Shown here: piece after piece, positions 25,686 through 35,200 of the stretch | Layout of the letters: each line of letters begins with the position of its first letter | Numbering within the stretch: position 1 is the stretch's first letter | Origin: an uncultured Duncaniella sp. | GTDB lineage: Bacteria > Bacteroidota > Bacteroidia > Bacteroidales > Muribaculaceae | DNA length: 64,000 nt | Reading direction: 5' to 3' | Assembly (NCBI GenBank): GCA_910587515.1 | Contig: CAJULW010000014.1 | Coordinates: 108,051 to 172,050, forward strand | Translations under genes and position numbers: made by a program | Notes under the pieces: generated by a model | Databases searched by the model: none | What the model was told of the DNA's origin: nothing | What the model saw: the letters and a program-made list of their open reading frames with translations, nothing else

Positions 25686-26402
25686 TTATTTCTTGTCGCT
25701 AAGAAGACGACGGCAATGCAACACTCGTGCGAATGCCGTGATATTGGCAAAAACAGCAATCACCGCCATACAGACGATCAGAATGACTACAGCGTCGAAA
25801 TGTTCCGGACTGACACACTGTCCGGTTATTCCGGTGGCGAGAGCTCCGATAGTCGTCACGACCACTCTTTCGGGACGCTGCATGAAACCAACCTTACATT
25901 CAAGCCCAAGCCCCTCGGCTCTGGCACGCACATAACTGACCATGACAGAACCGACAAGTGCCACGAATGTCACGAGCGCTCCTCCCACATAACCGGTCTG
26001 TATCAGATAATAGCTCAGTCCCCCAAGCGTGAACAATTCGCAATACCTGTCGAGAACAGAGTCATACATCGCACCAAAAACCGAAGTCATATTTCCGAGA
26101 CGGGCAACCTGCCCGTCAAGCATGTCAAAAAGCGAGAACAATATGATGACTACGCCACCCCATGTAAGCAAAGGAAAATTCAAATTTTCAGGTGTAGCCA
26201 TATAACCCGCATAGACAAATATCACAGCGGCCGCTATGTTCCCGAGAAGTCCAATAGTGGTAACCATATTCGGGGTCACTCCAATACGTATAAGAAACCT
26301 CACAAATGGATTGATAATGCAATATATGCCTTGCTGAAGGCTATCACGGAATCGTTTGAACATAGATGTTTTCTGAGAGATTGTTAATTCGTTTTCAGCC
26401 AT
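25686..26402 (-). CDS. CDP-alcohol phosphatidyltransferase (phosphatidylinositol-phosphate synthase-like)
   Basis: A 238-aa integral membrane enzyme. The complete canonical motif runs from Asp93 to Asp118: D93, D96, G97, A100, R101, G110, D114 and D118 with standard spacing. It would join CDP-diacylglycerol to a phospho-alcohol in the inner leaflet. Context (PgpA-type phosphatase, GtrA, AUR1-like synthase) parallels the Bacteroides phosphatidylinositol-phosphate synthase locus, so phospho-inositol is the first guess. Phosphatidylglycerophosphate synthase is a less likely alternative. Spacing to its neighbours is 5 bp on both sides. Confidence 0.85.
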   Translation of the reverse strand: MAENELTISQKTSMFKRFRDSLQQGIYCIINPFVRFLIRIGVTPNMVTTIGLLGNIAAAVIFVYAGYMATPENLNFPLLTWGGVVIILFSLFDMLDGQVARLGNMTSVFGAMYDSVLDRYCELFTLGGLSYYLIQTGYVGGALVTFVALVGSVMVSYVRARAEGLGLECKVGFMQRPERVVVTTIGALATGITGQCVSPEHFDAVVILIVCMAVIAVFANITAFARVLHCRRLLSDKK

Positions 26403-26407
26403 TTTTT

Positions 26408-26926
26408 TTATTTTTTACGGATCACACTGTCAACCATACGGATAGCATATGTATCAAATTGTGTAGTACGGTATACAAAATTCTTTTGCATAAAAAAGTT
26501 CCAGAAAATAGAAACTATCAGCGATACGCTCAATCGGGCCGCCGCATAATAACCGTTCGGCTTGAAACCCCATTCTTCAAGAAAAGACAGATTCGCCAAT
26601 AAAGCGAATACCAATTGCGTACCAACGACATTAAGCAACAAGGAACCGAACCATATCATAGAGTATTTTACAGCCACCGCCTTGACTGGCACATCCTGCG
26701 CATGAAATGTAAAACGGTAATTGATCGCACAGTTGACAACTCCTCCGAAAACCGCACCGATGGCAGTGGCCAGCCATGGGGCAAGATGCACCCAGGCAAA
26801 AAACACGAAGCCTATTCCCATATCGACCCACGACGCTACCTGCGAGGACAATGACGAACGCAAAAACGTGACAATCAAACCAGGATCGTTTACAAACTTA
26901 TTCTTTATATCTCCTATTTTTCCCAT
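26408..26926 (-). CDS. GtrA family membrane protein
   Basis: A 172-aa protein with four predicted transmembrane helices (about 25-45, 50-70, 85-105 and 125-145) and the GtrA hallmark GVVNCAINYRFTF near 62-74. GtrA proteins are proposed flippases for lipid-linked sugars or other lipid intermediates. In this operon it could flip a phospho-polyol lipid across the inner membrane. ATG 26926 (MGKIGDIKNKF) gives an 8-bp gap from the pgpA stop; an upstream Met at 26956 would overlap it. Confidence 0.85.
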   Translation of the reverse strand: MGKIGDIKNKFVNDPGLIVTFLRSSLSSQVASWVDMGIGFVFFAWVHLAPWLATAIGAVFGGVVNCAINYRFTFHAQDVPVKAVAVKYSMIWFGSLLLNVVGTQLVFALLANLSFLEEWGFKPNGYYAAARLSVSLIVSIFWNFFMQKNFVYRTTQFDTYAIRMVDSVIRKK

Positions 26927-26934
26927 AATACTGT

Positions 26935-27438
26935 TCAAGAGAAGAAATACATGCACAATGCAAGAATCACCGCGCCATAGATCCCTGCGAGAATATCGTC
27001 GGCCATTATGCCAATTCCCCCCGGCAGATCTTCCATTTTTCTGACTCCAAGAGGCTTAACGATATCGAAGAAACGGAATAAAATAAGCGACAATATGGCC
27101 CACATCCAAAACGAGACGCTTTCAAAAGGACATGCGGCAGTGGCAAATACCGACAGCGGAAGCATGGATATCCATTGTCCGACGGTCTCGTCCATGACAA
27201 CCTTGGATGGATCAGGGCCCCAGAACCGCTCCGCGACACTTGCCGACCATATACCAAGCGCGGTAAACACAACGATTAACCCGAGTGTTGCAATGAAAGT
27301 CCCGGTAACATGTCCTGTCATCACAAGAGGCAACCATAAAACAAACCCTACGACCGCACCGGCCGTACCAGGTCCCCAAGGCCAATATCCCGCTCCAAAA
27401 GAAGTTGCTATAATACGTGGAAAAAACGGAAATTTCAT
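26935..27438 (-). CDS. PgpA-family lipid phosphatase
   Basis: A 167-aa membrane protein with the PgpA (PF04608) motifs: YWPWGPGTAG at 18-27, VMDETVGQ at 81-88, FRFFDIVKP at 121-129 and GIMADDILAG at 143-152. PgpA dephosphorylates phosphatidylglycerophosphate. In Bacteroides a PgpA homologue beside the phosphatidylinositol-phosphate synthase is thought to make phosphatidylinositol. Given the neighbouring transferase, a role in removing the head-group phosphate is likely here, but a housekeeping phosphatidylglycerol role cannot be excluded. Its ATG overlaps the ATP-grasp stop by 4 bp. Confidence 0.85.
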   Translation of the reverse strand: MKFPFFPRIIATSFGAGYWPWGPGTAGAVVGFVLWLPLVMTGHVTGTFIATLGLIVVFTALGIWSASVAERFWGPDPSKVVMDETVGQWISMLPLSVFATAACPFESVSFWMWAILSLILFRFFDIVKPLGVRKMEDLPGGIGIMADDILAGIYGAVILALCMYFFS

Positions 27439-28304
27439 AATCGTCGGTTTGCTTTACTGTTATTATGTTCCTTGATCTCACTTAAAATGGCGCGCGCGAT
27501 AACTCCGGAAGCTTCAGACCGGCAAGGAGCAAAGCTCGGCCAATCGTTAAAATCGATAATAGTGAAACTACCGTCAGGCAATATGATAGCGTCACCGCCA
27601 TAAATCTTTACATCCAGCAGATCGGCCGCACGGTTGCATACCTCATGGAGTGCATCTACATCAAAACGCGGCTTGTCTTCATCAGTCCCACGCTTGTCAC
27701 GCGAACCGTTATGATAGAAACAATGAAACCATCCGGATCCGTACACCCCATAGAATTTCAACAATTCACCTTCGATATGACGATTTATGACAGCTCGCTT
27801 TATGCCACGAAGGAAATATTCCTGAAGCACTTCCTGTGCCTCCGCCGGATGACTCACGTAAGTGACATCCTCCTTATGCATAGTATGGAAATCTCCACGC
27901 TTCACCCAGACTTTCGTCATTCCCGCCTGTTTCATCCGTTCGATGACAACCTCGTTGGTATTAACCATAAGGCTATCGGGCGTCGGGATATTGCTCCCCA
28001 CCAATATCCGTGTCAGACGTTCACGAGTACAATTCTCAACCCCATAACCGGAATTTAACACAAGAGCACCATCGTCCTCTTTTCTTTGCAATATGGGGAA
28101 GGACCGGTGATGACGACACATATTTATGATTATATCCTCGTTCACCTGCCCTCCTATCAGCTGATCCTCACTGTAGACCTTCACCTCGCAACCACGTTTG
28201 CGCAACTGATCGGCGGTAAGATTTAGTATCGATGCGTCGTTACCTATATGATTTGGCGAGTATATCCCCGCCCTCATTATAGCGGCTATTTTAATATCAG
28301 CCAT
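27435..28304 (-). CDS. ATP-grasp domain protein in the lipid operon
   Basis: A 289-aa soluble protein. It has an N-terminal Rossmann-like domain (about 1-105), an ATP-binding Lys in VWVKRGDFHTMHKEDV (Lys135), a hinge/adenine-site segment RHIEGELLKFYGVYG (175-189) and the metal-binding C-terminal motif IIDFNDWPSF (249-258, Asp251/Asn253). The fold class includes carboxylate-amine ligases (RimK-like), carboxylate kinases and inositol-phosphate kinases (ITPK). It occupies the place where Bacteroides relatives, as I recall, carry myo-inositol-phosphate synthase. It could phosphorylate a polyol or ligate an amino group to the head group. Neither is proven. It has a 4-bp overlap with pgpA. Confidence 0.75.
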   Translation of the reverse strand: MADIKIAAIMRAGIYSPNHIGNDASILNLTADQLRKRGCEVKVYSEDQLIGGQVNEDIIINMCRHHRSFPILQRKEDDGALVLNSGYGVENCTRERLTRILVGSNIPTPDSLMVNTNEVVIERMKQAGMTKVWVKRGDFHTMHKEDVTYVSHPAEAQEVLQEYFLRGIKRAVINRHIEGELLKFYGVYGSGWFHCFYHNGSRDKRGTDEDKPRFDVDALHEVCNRAADLLDVKIYGGDAIILPDGSFTIIDFNDWPSFAPCRSEASGVIARAILSEIKEHNNSKANRRL

Positions 28305-28348
28305 TAAAGTTTTTAATTAAAGTTTCTTATTCAAGACGGTTGTTACAG

Positions 28349-29074
28349 CTATAACACAGGCCTTTGTGGAGGCTTCCCCACAAAAGAGCGGGCTTTCTCA
28401 AGATCCGAACCATGGTCTACATCTATGATACGGCTGAATGGCCATGCCTTCAAACGCATACCAGAAGCCACGAGAGCTCTCTGAAAATCGCGCATTCTCG
28501 TAACACCCGCTCTGACGCAGTCATCGAGAACCGCAAACACCTCCGGACGCAAAGCGTAGATACCTCCGGACACATATACCGCCCCTTCATTCGGACTGTC
28601 AAGAAAAGCGGTGATTTCACCATTCCCGGCAGCAGCTATATAAAGAGGTTTTTCATCATCTATATATGATGTCACCCCCATATAACCGTCAGCCTCCGTA
28701 TCGGCTTCAAAATCACGGATGAAACGTTGAAACTCATCCGGCAGAAACACACTGTCGACGGTCAGCAGACAAAAAGGCCGTGTACGCTCCATCACTTTCG
28801 ACAACTCGGCAAAACTTTCCATAGACCCACTTGTCGACCGGGATATCAGTTGTACCGGGACCTCCGACTTGACAGCTTTGACACATTCGGCCACATCCGA
28901 GTTTGCCGTACTTACGATCACGCTTATCTGACGTGCGCACGAACGGCTCAATATATGTATCAGACGTGCGATCATAGGCTCATCGTCAAGACACACCAAA
29001 GGTTTTGGCGAAATCTCTCCATCCTCTGCAAGGCGTGATCCCTGCCCGGCTGCTATGATTGCATAGTCGATCAT
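28349..29074 (-). CDS. sugar/polyol-phosphate nucleotidyltransferase
   Basis: A 241-aa soluble GT-A-like nucleotidyltransferase. Signature AAGQGSRLAEDGEISPKPLV lies at 8-27, Asp107 in LLTVDSVF takes the place of the metal-binding Asp, and IIDVDHGSDLEKA near 217-228 supplies the second metal ligand. Closest relatives by eye are MobA-like/NTP_transf_3 enzymes and CTP:inositol-1-phosphate cytidylyltransferases. That would provide a CDP-activated head group to one of the two CDP-alcohol transferases. There are 44 bp to the ATP-grasp gene and 9 bp from pdxA. The nucleotide and sugar are not determined by sequence. Confidence 0.8.
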   Translation of the reverse strand: MIDYAIIAAGQGSRLAEDGEISPKPLVCLDDEPMIARLIHILSRSCARQISVIVSTANSDVAECVKAVKSEVPVQLISRSTSGSMESFAELSKVMERTRPFCLLTVDSVFLPDEFQRFIRDFEADTEADGYMGVTSYIDDEKPLYIAAAGNGEITAFLDSPNEGAVYVSGGIYALRPEVFAVLDDCVRAGVTRMRDFQRALVASGMRLKAWPFSRIIDVDHGSDLEKARSFVGKPPQRPVL

Positions 29075-29083
29075 TCCACCTTG

Positions 29084-30181
29084 CTATTGATTGCGTTCGC
29101 TACGGTCAGACGGAAGTTTGTCGCTTCCTTTATCGAAATTCTGTTTACGCAGAGGATTAGCCGTCGCTTCAGCCTCGCGTAAACGGTTACGATAAATATC
29201 GATAGCTGTGTAGATCGCTTCGCGCATAGACTGCCCGTCAGCAACCCCTTGGCCTGCTATATCATAGGCTGTGCCATGGTCGGGGGATGTCCTGACAAAC
29301 GGAAGACCTGCTGTAAAATTCACACCAGACTCCGAGGCAAGCAGTTTAAAAGGTATCAGACCTTGGTCATGGTACATCGCCAAAACACCGTCAAATTTTT
29401 TATATGCGCCACTACCGAAAAATCCATCAGCGGAATATGGTCCGAACGCGAGTGCCTTTCTCTTGTAAGCCTCCGCGATAGCCGGAACGATAATTTCCGT
29501 ATCCTCCGCGCCTATGACCCCGGAGTCACCCGCATGTGGATTGAGAGCGAGCACTGCTATACGCGGGCCATGAATGCCGAAATCCTCAACAAGAGAACGA
29601 TTAAACGATAATATACTGTCTGTCACACTTTTGACAGTTATGCCTTCAGCCACCTTGTTGATTGGATCATGAATTGTCACAAGAGCCACACGCAAATCTC
29701 CGCTACACATGACCATCATAGCTTTACGCCCCTCACCTATTTTCTCCTGAAGATATTCTGTATGACCCGGGAAATCAAAATCCTTGCCATGAATGGCCCG
29801 CTTGTTGATCGGAGCCGTGACGAGCACATCTATGTATCCGGCGGCAAGATCAGAAGTAGCTCGTTCAAGAGCAGCGACAGCGGCCTTTCCCGCTGTATCG
29901 GTTGGCTGTCCGGGTTCAACCTTGCAATCTTCACCGACAACATTTATGATGTTGACCTGATCACCGGCCGCATCCTCGGCATTATCGATCTGAAACAATT
30001 TGAATTCAGGCATATCAAGCCCTTTTCGATAAAAACCGGCAATCTTGGCCGAACCATAGACAACAGGCGTACAAAGCTCCGTGATACGGGTGTCAGCCAA
30101 AGCCTTGAGTAAAACCTCATAACCGATCCCGTTAATGTCACCGTGTGTTATTCCGACACGGATTTTTTTATCTTGTTCCAT
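29084..30181 (-). CDS. pdxA: 4-hydroxythreonine-4-phosphate dehydrogenase
   Basis: Pyridoxal-5'-phosphate biosynthesis: NAD-dependent oxidation of 4-phosphohydroxy-threonine. The 365-aa product has GITHGDINGIGYEV at the N-terminus, the PGHTEYL segment, metal-site histidines in LNPHAGDSG and MYHDQGLIPFK, and FVRTSPDHGTAYDIAG near the C-terminus. I chose ATG 30181 (MEQDKKIRVG); an in-frame TTG 39 bp upstream adds no conserved sequence. A near-consensus -7 box TAATTTTA (30256-30249) lies about 70 nt upstream. It heads the lipid operon (9 bp to the next gene). The enzyme family also contains PdxA2-type polyol-phosphate dehydrogenases, so a pathway link is conceivable. Confidence 0.92.
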   Translation of the reverse strand: MEQDKKIRVGITHGDINGIGYEVLLKALADTRITELCTPVVYGSAKIAGFYRKGLDMPEFKLFQIDNAEDAAGDQVNIINVVGEDCKVEPGQPTDTAGKAAVAALERATSDLAAGYIDVLVTAPINKRAIHGKDFDFPGHTEYLQEKIGEGRKAMMVMCSGDLRVALVTIHDPINKVAEGITVKSVTDSILSFNRSLVEDFGIHGPRIAVLALNPHAGDSGVIGAEDTEIIVPAIAEAYKRKALAFGPYSADGFFGSGAYKKFDGVLAMYHDQGLIPFKLLASESGVNFTAGLPFVRTSPDHGTAYDIAGQGVADGQSMREAIYTAIDIYRNRLREAEATANPLRKQNFDKGSDKLPSDRSERNQ

Positions 30182-30363
30182 TGCTTTCGCTAATAACGTG
30201 ACAGAGAACGCATCTGCCAAAAAGACATAACATTCTCAAATTAATTGGTAAAATTACGAAAAAAGCTACCGCGATAAATCTATTTAACTTTAGTTAACAA
30301 AATCAAAGAACATCAAACATCCGTTTAATTGAAAAATTTAACAAGTTTAAACGGGGGCTATGA

Positions 30364-30393
30364 TTTGTTTGTTGTATTTATTGACTACCTTTG
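30364..30393 (+). promoter_or_regulatory. promoter of the S41 protease gene
   Basis: TTTG at 30364-30367, an 18-nt spacer and TACCTTTG at 30386-30393 fit the Bacteroidota consensus. The predicted start near 30399 gives a leader of about 68 nt. Confidence 0.55.
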
Positions 30394-30466
30394 ATATTCT
30401 CTTTCAGACAGGAAGCCAAAAGAAATACAATCACCCATATTCCTCAAGCAATCATCAATTTACAAT

Positions 30467-32116
30467 ATGAAAAAGCTAACAATCATCGTGGCTCTGTTTG
30501 TAGCCATCGGTATGCTGACTTCCGCAGCCACACGTAGCAAAAAAAACGATATATCGCGCAATCTTGATATCTTCAATGCCCTATATAAAGAATTACAGAC
30601 ATTTTACGTGGACTCAATTGATGCCGAAAAGTCCATAAACACAGCCATAATGGCTATGCTGAATGACATTGACCCTTATACGGAATATTTTTCCGCCAAA
30701 GATCAGGATAAATTCCGCTCAATGACAACAGGCGAATACGGTGGCATTGGCTCAATCATTCAACAAAGCGACAAAGGAGTTATAATCGTCGAACCATACA
30801 AAGGCAGTCCATCACAAGTGGCCGGGCTACGTCCGGGAGACATATTCCTGTGTATAGACGGAGACAGCGTGACGGGATTGAGCTCCGATCGCGTGAGCGA
30901 CAAACTTAAAGGGCAAAGCGGATCTATCGTAAAACTCACAATGAAGCGACCATGGGCATCCGACTCAATACTCGATTTCGATATAAAACGCGCCAAAATC
31001 CAAATACCTTCCGTCCCTTATTTCGGGATGGCACGCCCGGGCATAGGGTATGTAGCACTCAACACTTTTTCCGAAAAAAGCTATCCTGAAGTCCGTGCCG
31101 GTGTCGAGAGACTCATAAACGATGGTGCAAAAGGCATAATTCTCGACCTGCGAGGCAACGGGGGCGGACTCGTCGAAAGTGCGGTGGAGATACTCGGCAT
31201 TTTTCTTCCGAAAGGCACAACCGTATTGACAACGAGAGGCAAAGGAGTACTCAACGAAAAAGTCTATCGCACAAGCGTCAACCCTCTTGACACAAAAATT
31301 CCTGTCGCGGTTCTGGTTGACGGAAACTCTGCTTCCGCCTCTGAAATTGTGGCCGGAGCCATACAGGATCTTGACCGTGGAGTCGTCATCGGCAATCGCT
31401 CTTATGGCAAAGGGCTTGTCCAAAGCACCCGCGAATTGCCATACGACGGCCTGCTCAAAGTCACTGTTGCGAAATATTACATTCCGTCAGGGCGTCTTAT
31501 CCAGGCAATAGACTATTCACACCGTAACCCCGACGGATCGGTGGCACGCATTCCCGACAGCCTTACAACCGTCTTTAAGACAGCAGGTGGCCGCGAAGTA
31601 CGTGACGGTGGCGGCATCACCCCCGATGTCAAAATCGAATATCCGGAAGTGAACAGACTGACCTACAACGTGGTCCGTGACAACTGGGCATTTGATTTCG
31701 CCAACAAGTATGCGGCCGAACACGACAGTGTAGCATCTCCGGAGACTTTCGAAGTAACTGACGAAATATACTCACAATTCAAAAAATTTATCGACCCGAA
31801 AAAATTCAACTACGACAAAGTCTGCGAAAACGCGGTCGAACAATTGCGCGAGATAGCCAAAGTCGAAGGCTATATGAACGATTCCACGTCCGCCCAGTTC
31901 GACGTGCTCGCCTCATTGTTAAAACACGACCTTGACCGGGATCTCGACATAAACCGAAAAAACCTGTCCCCATATATAGCCGAACAGATACTGAACCGTT
32001 ATTATTTTAACCGTGGAGAGGTGATTTATTCGTTGCGCGACGATCAAGCCGTCGACTCTGCGGCATCCATACTCACTACATCAAGATTTAACGAAATACT
32101 CGGGAAAAAGAGATAA
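30467..32116 (+). CDS. S41 family C-terminal processing peptidase
   Basis: A 549-aa periplasmic protease. An N-terminal signal or anchor (about 1-20) is followed by a PDZ domain (about 85-165, VAGLRPGDIFLCIDGDSV). The tail-specific protease core has nucleophile Ser290 in NSASASE and general base Lys315 in SYGKGLVQS, 25 residues apart as in E. coli Prc. The C-terminal helical region (about 400-549) is the extended form common in Bacteroidota. CtpA-type enzymes trim C-termini of envelope proteins and cell-wall hydrolases. It has its own promoter, with mfd downstream. Confidence 0.93.
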   Translation: MKKLTIIVALFVAIGMLTSAATRSKKNDISRNLDIFNALYKELQTFYVDSIDAEKSINTAIMAMLNDIDPYTEYFSAKDQDKFRSMTTGEYGGIGSIIQQSDKGVIIVEPYKGSPSQVAGLRPGDIFLCIDGDSVTGLSSDRVSDKLKGQSGSIVKLTMKRPWASDSILDFDIKRAKIQIPSVPYFGMARPGIGYVALNTFSEKSYPEVRAGVERLINDGAKGIILDLRGNGGGLVESAVEILGIFLPKGTTVLTTRGKGVLNEKVYRTSVNPLDTKIPVAVLVDGNSASASEIVAGAIQDLDRGVVIGNRSYGKGLVQSTRELPYDGLLKVTVAKYYIPSGRLIQAIDYSHRNPDGSVARIPDSLTTVFKTAGGREVRDGGGITPDVKIEYPEVNRLTYNVVRDNWAFDFANKYAAEHDSVASPETFEVTDEIYSQFKKFIDPKKFNYDKVCENAVEQLREIAKVEGYMNDSTSAQFDVLASLLKHDLDRDLDINRKNLSPYIAEQILNRYYFNRGEVIYSLRDDQAVDSAASILTTSRFNEILGKKR

Positions 32117-32221
32117 ACCAGTATCACCGCGCTTTTCCCCACGCTGACAGGTCTACCATATAGAACGTAGGGAGCCATCTGAATTTTACCAGTCTTCCAC
32201 ATAATGTTTTCAGTGAGACCC

Positions 32222-32229
32222 TATATTTG
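32222..32229 (+). promoter_or_regulatory. -7 box of the mfd promoter
   Basis: TATATTTG at 32222-32229 lies 23 nt before the mfd ATG; the -33 element is unclear. The leader would be about 17-20 nt. Confidence 0.4.
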
Positions 32230-32252
32230 CGATCCATTCCAGTGCTGAATAT

Positions 32253-35200
32253 ATGACCGTCAAAGAACTCAGCGACTTATTCATGTCGTCGCAACGCAGA
32301 GCCGCCGTCAGAAAGGCCCTCGAAGGTGAATGCCCTGTGACATCGGTATATAACCTCACCGGTTCATCACCGGCCATGATGTTGGGAGCCTTGTCATACA
32401 GCAAGACTCCGACAGTCGTCATAGGCGATTCGCTTGATGATGCCGGATATATATACCACGACCTGTCACGGATACTCGGAGAGGAACACGTATTGATGTT
32501 CCCGTCAGGCTATAAACGTGACATAAAATACGGACAGATCGATCCTCCGTCACAGATTCTGCGGACAGAAGCCCTCAACCTTTGGCATTCCGACCGCGCA
32601 CCGCTATACATCGTGACATATCCGGAAGCCTTGGCCGAAAAAGTCGCGCGCCGCGAAATCATCGAACGACACACGCTTTATCTGCGAAAAGGCACAGAAA
32701 CCGACATGACAGCAACAATCGAATGGCTGCGTGAAAACGGACTGCGCGAAACGGACTATGTGTATGAGCCAGGACAGTTCGCTGCGCGCGGCTCGATTCT
32801 CGACATTTTCGGTTATAGTCATGAACTTCCTTTCCGAATAGATTTTTTCGGTGACGAAATCGATTCTATACGCACTTTTAATATCGAGACCCAATTGTCA
32901 GAAAAACGCCTGGAGGAGGTGGCCATAACTTCAGGTGTCGCATCGCAATCTTCAGGAGAGTCTCTGCTCGAATATGTCGACCCTCAAACGCTATTCGTAG
33001 TGAGAGATGCCTCATATACCGTGGAACGCATAAAGGCCATCGCCTCGGAAGAAATCTCGCACAGCGCGCTGATGTCAGGAGAGTCTGACACAGACGCTAT
33101 GCGTCAGGTTGTCGACGCTGACGTTTTCGCAAAGCGTTTCGCCACTTTCCGCCAACTTCGTTTCACCGCAGCGGCACTCCCCGATCCTGAAGCCGGATCT
33201 GCAGTAGACTTCAAATGCTCCCCGCAGGCCATATACCACAAAAACTTCGAACTTATAGGCGAAAGCTTCACAAAATTCATATCTGACGGATACCGAATTT
33301 ATATCCTCAGCGACAGCGAAAAGCAGATCGAACGTCTGAAAACGATTTTCGCTGACCGCGGAGATGACATAGATTTCATACCCGTGACCTCCACGATCCA
33401 CGAAGGATTCACGGACCATTCTCTCAAAATATGCGTTTTTACGGATCATCAGATCTTTGACCGTTTCCATAAATACACCTTGAAAAGCGATCGCGCGCGC
33501 TCCGGAAAACTCGCGCTCTCGCTGAAAGAGCTTAGCGCGATTGAACCCGGTGATTTCATCGTACATGTCGATCACGGTGTCGGACGTTTCGCCGGTCTGC
33601 TACGCACAAATGTCAACGGCAAGACACAGGAAATGATAAAACTGGTCTACGCCAATGACGATATAATTTTCGTATCCATACACGCCCTGCACAAACTGGC
33701 CAAATACAGGGGAAAAGAAGGCGTCGCACCTAAAATCAACAAACTCGGTTCCGGTGCATGGAACAAAATAAAGGAGCGGACCAAATCGAAACTCAAGGAT
33801 ATCGCGCGCGACCTTATAAAACTTTATGCAGCCCGTAAAAACGAGAAAGGCCATGCGTTCGCGCCCGACAGCTACATGCAACAAGAACTCGAAGCCTCCT
33901 TCATCTATGAAGACACTCCAGATCAGCTTACAGCCACAAAGGCGGTTAAAGCGGATATGGAAAGCGACAAACCTATGGATCGTCTGATTTGCGGTGATGT
34001 CGGATTCGGCAAAACCGAGATCGCTATCCGGGCCGCGTTCAAAGCAGCGGCCGACGGGAAGCAGACCGCTGTCCTCGTTCCGACTACCGTACTGGCCTAT
34101 CAGCATTACAACACATTCCGCGAACGCCTGAAGGAACTTCCAGTAAGAGTAGACTATCTGTCGCGCGCCCGCACCGCAAAACAGGTGAATGAAATCGTAA
34201 AAGACCTGTCAGATGGAAAAATAGACATACTTATAGGCACTCATAAAATCATCGGTAAAAGCGTCAAATTCAAAGATCTTGGATTGCTGATAGTAGACGA
34301 GGAGCAAAAATTTGGTGTAGCCGTAAAAGAAAAGCTCAAACAGATGAAGGTCAATGTAGACACACTTACCATGAGTGCCACACCGATTCCACGTACCCTG
34401 CAATTCTCGCTTATGGGAGCGCGTGACCTGACCTCGCTCAATACACCTCCTTCCAACCGCTATCCGATCATTACCTCAGTCTGTGGCGCCAGCGACGATA
34501 TCATCGCTGAAGCCGTCAATTTCGAGCTTTCGCGCAACGGACAGATATTCATGATCAACAACCGCATCGAAGGTCTTTACGATCTTGAAGCACAGGTCAA
34601 ACGCCTCGTGCCTGACGCGAGGATCATTGTCGGACACGGACAGATGCCGCCTGAAAAACTCGAAAAAGCCATCATTGATTTCGCCAACCATGATTATGAT
34701 GTCCTCATAGCCACTACAATCATCGAAAGTGGCATTGATATGCCAAACGTCAACACTATTATTGTAAACAACGCTCAAAATTTCGGGCTAAGCGAATTGC
34801 ACCAGTTGCGCGGACGCGTCGGACGCAGCAACCGCAAAGCGTTCTGCTATCTGCTTGTCCCGCCTCACATACCACTCTCTCCCGTGGCTCGCAGACGTTT
34901 GCAAGCCATCGAAAGTTTCAGTGATCTCGGCAGCGGAATACACATCGCTATGCAGGACCTCGACATACGCGGAGCAGGCAATCTGCTTGGAGCGGAACAA
35001 TCGGGATTTATAGCTGACCTCGGCTACGAAACTTATCAGAAAATACTGAAAGAAGCTGTCACAGAATTACGCACGGAAGAATTTTCTGAAATGGATCATG
35101 CGGACAGCCAGGAGGACGAAACCGCATACGTGGCGGACTGTGTCATCGAGAGCGACATGGAACTCTTGTTGCCGGCCGACTACGTACCGACTGAAAGCGA

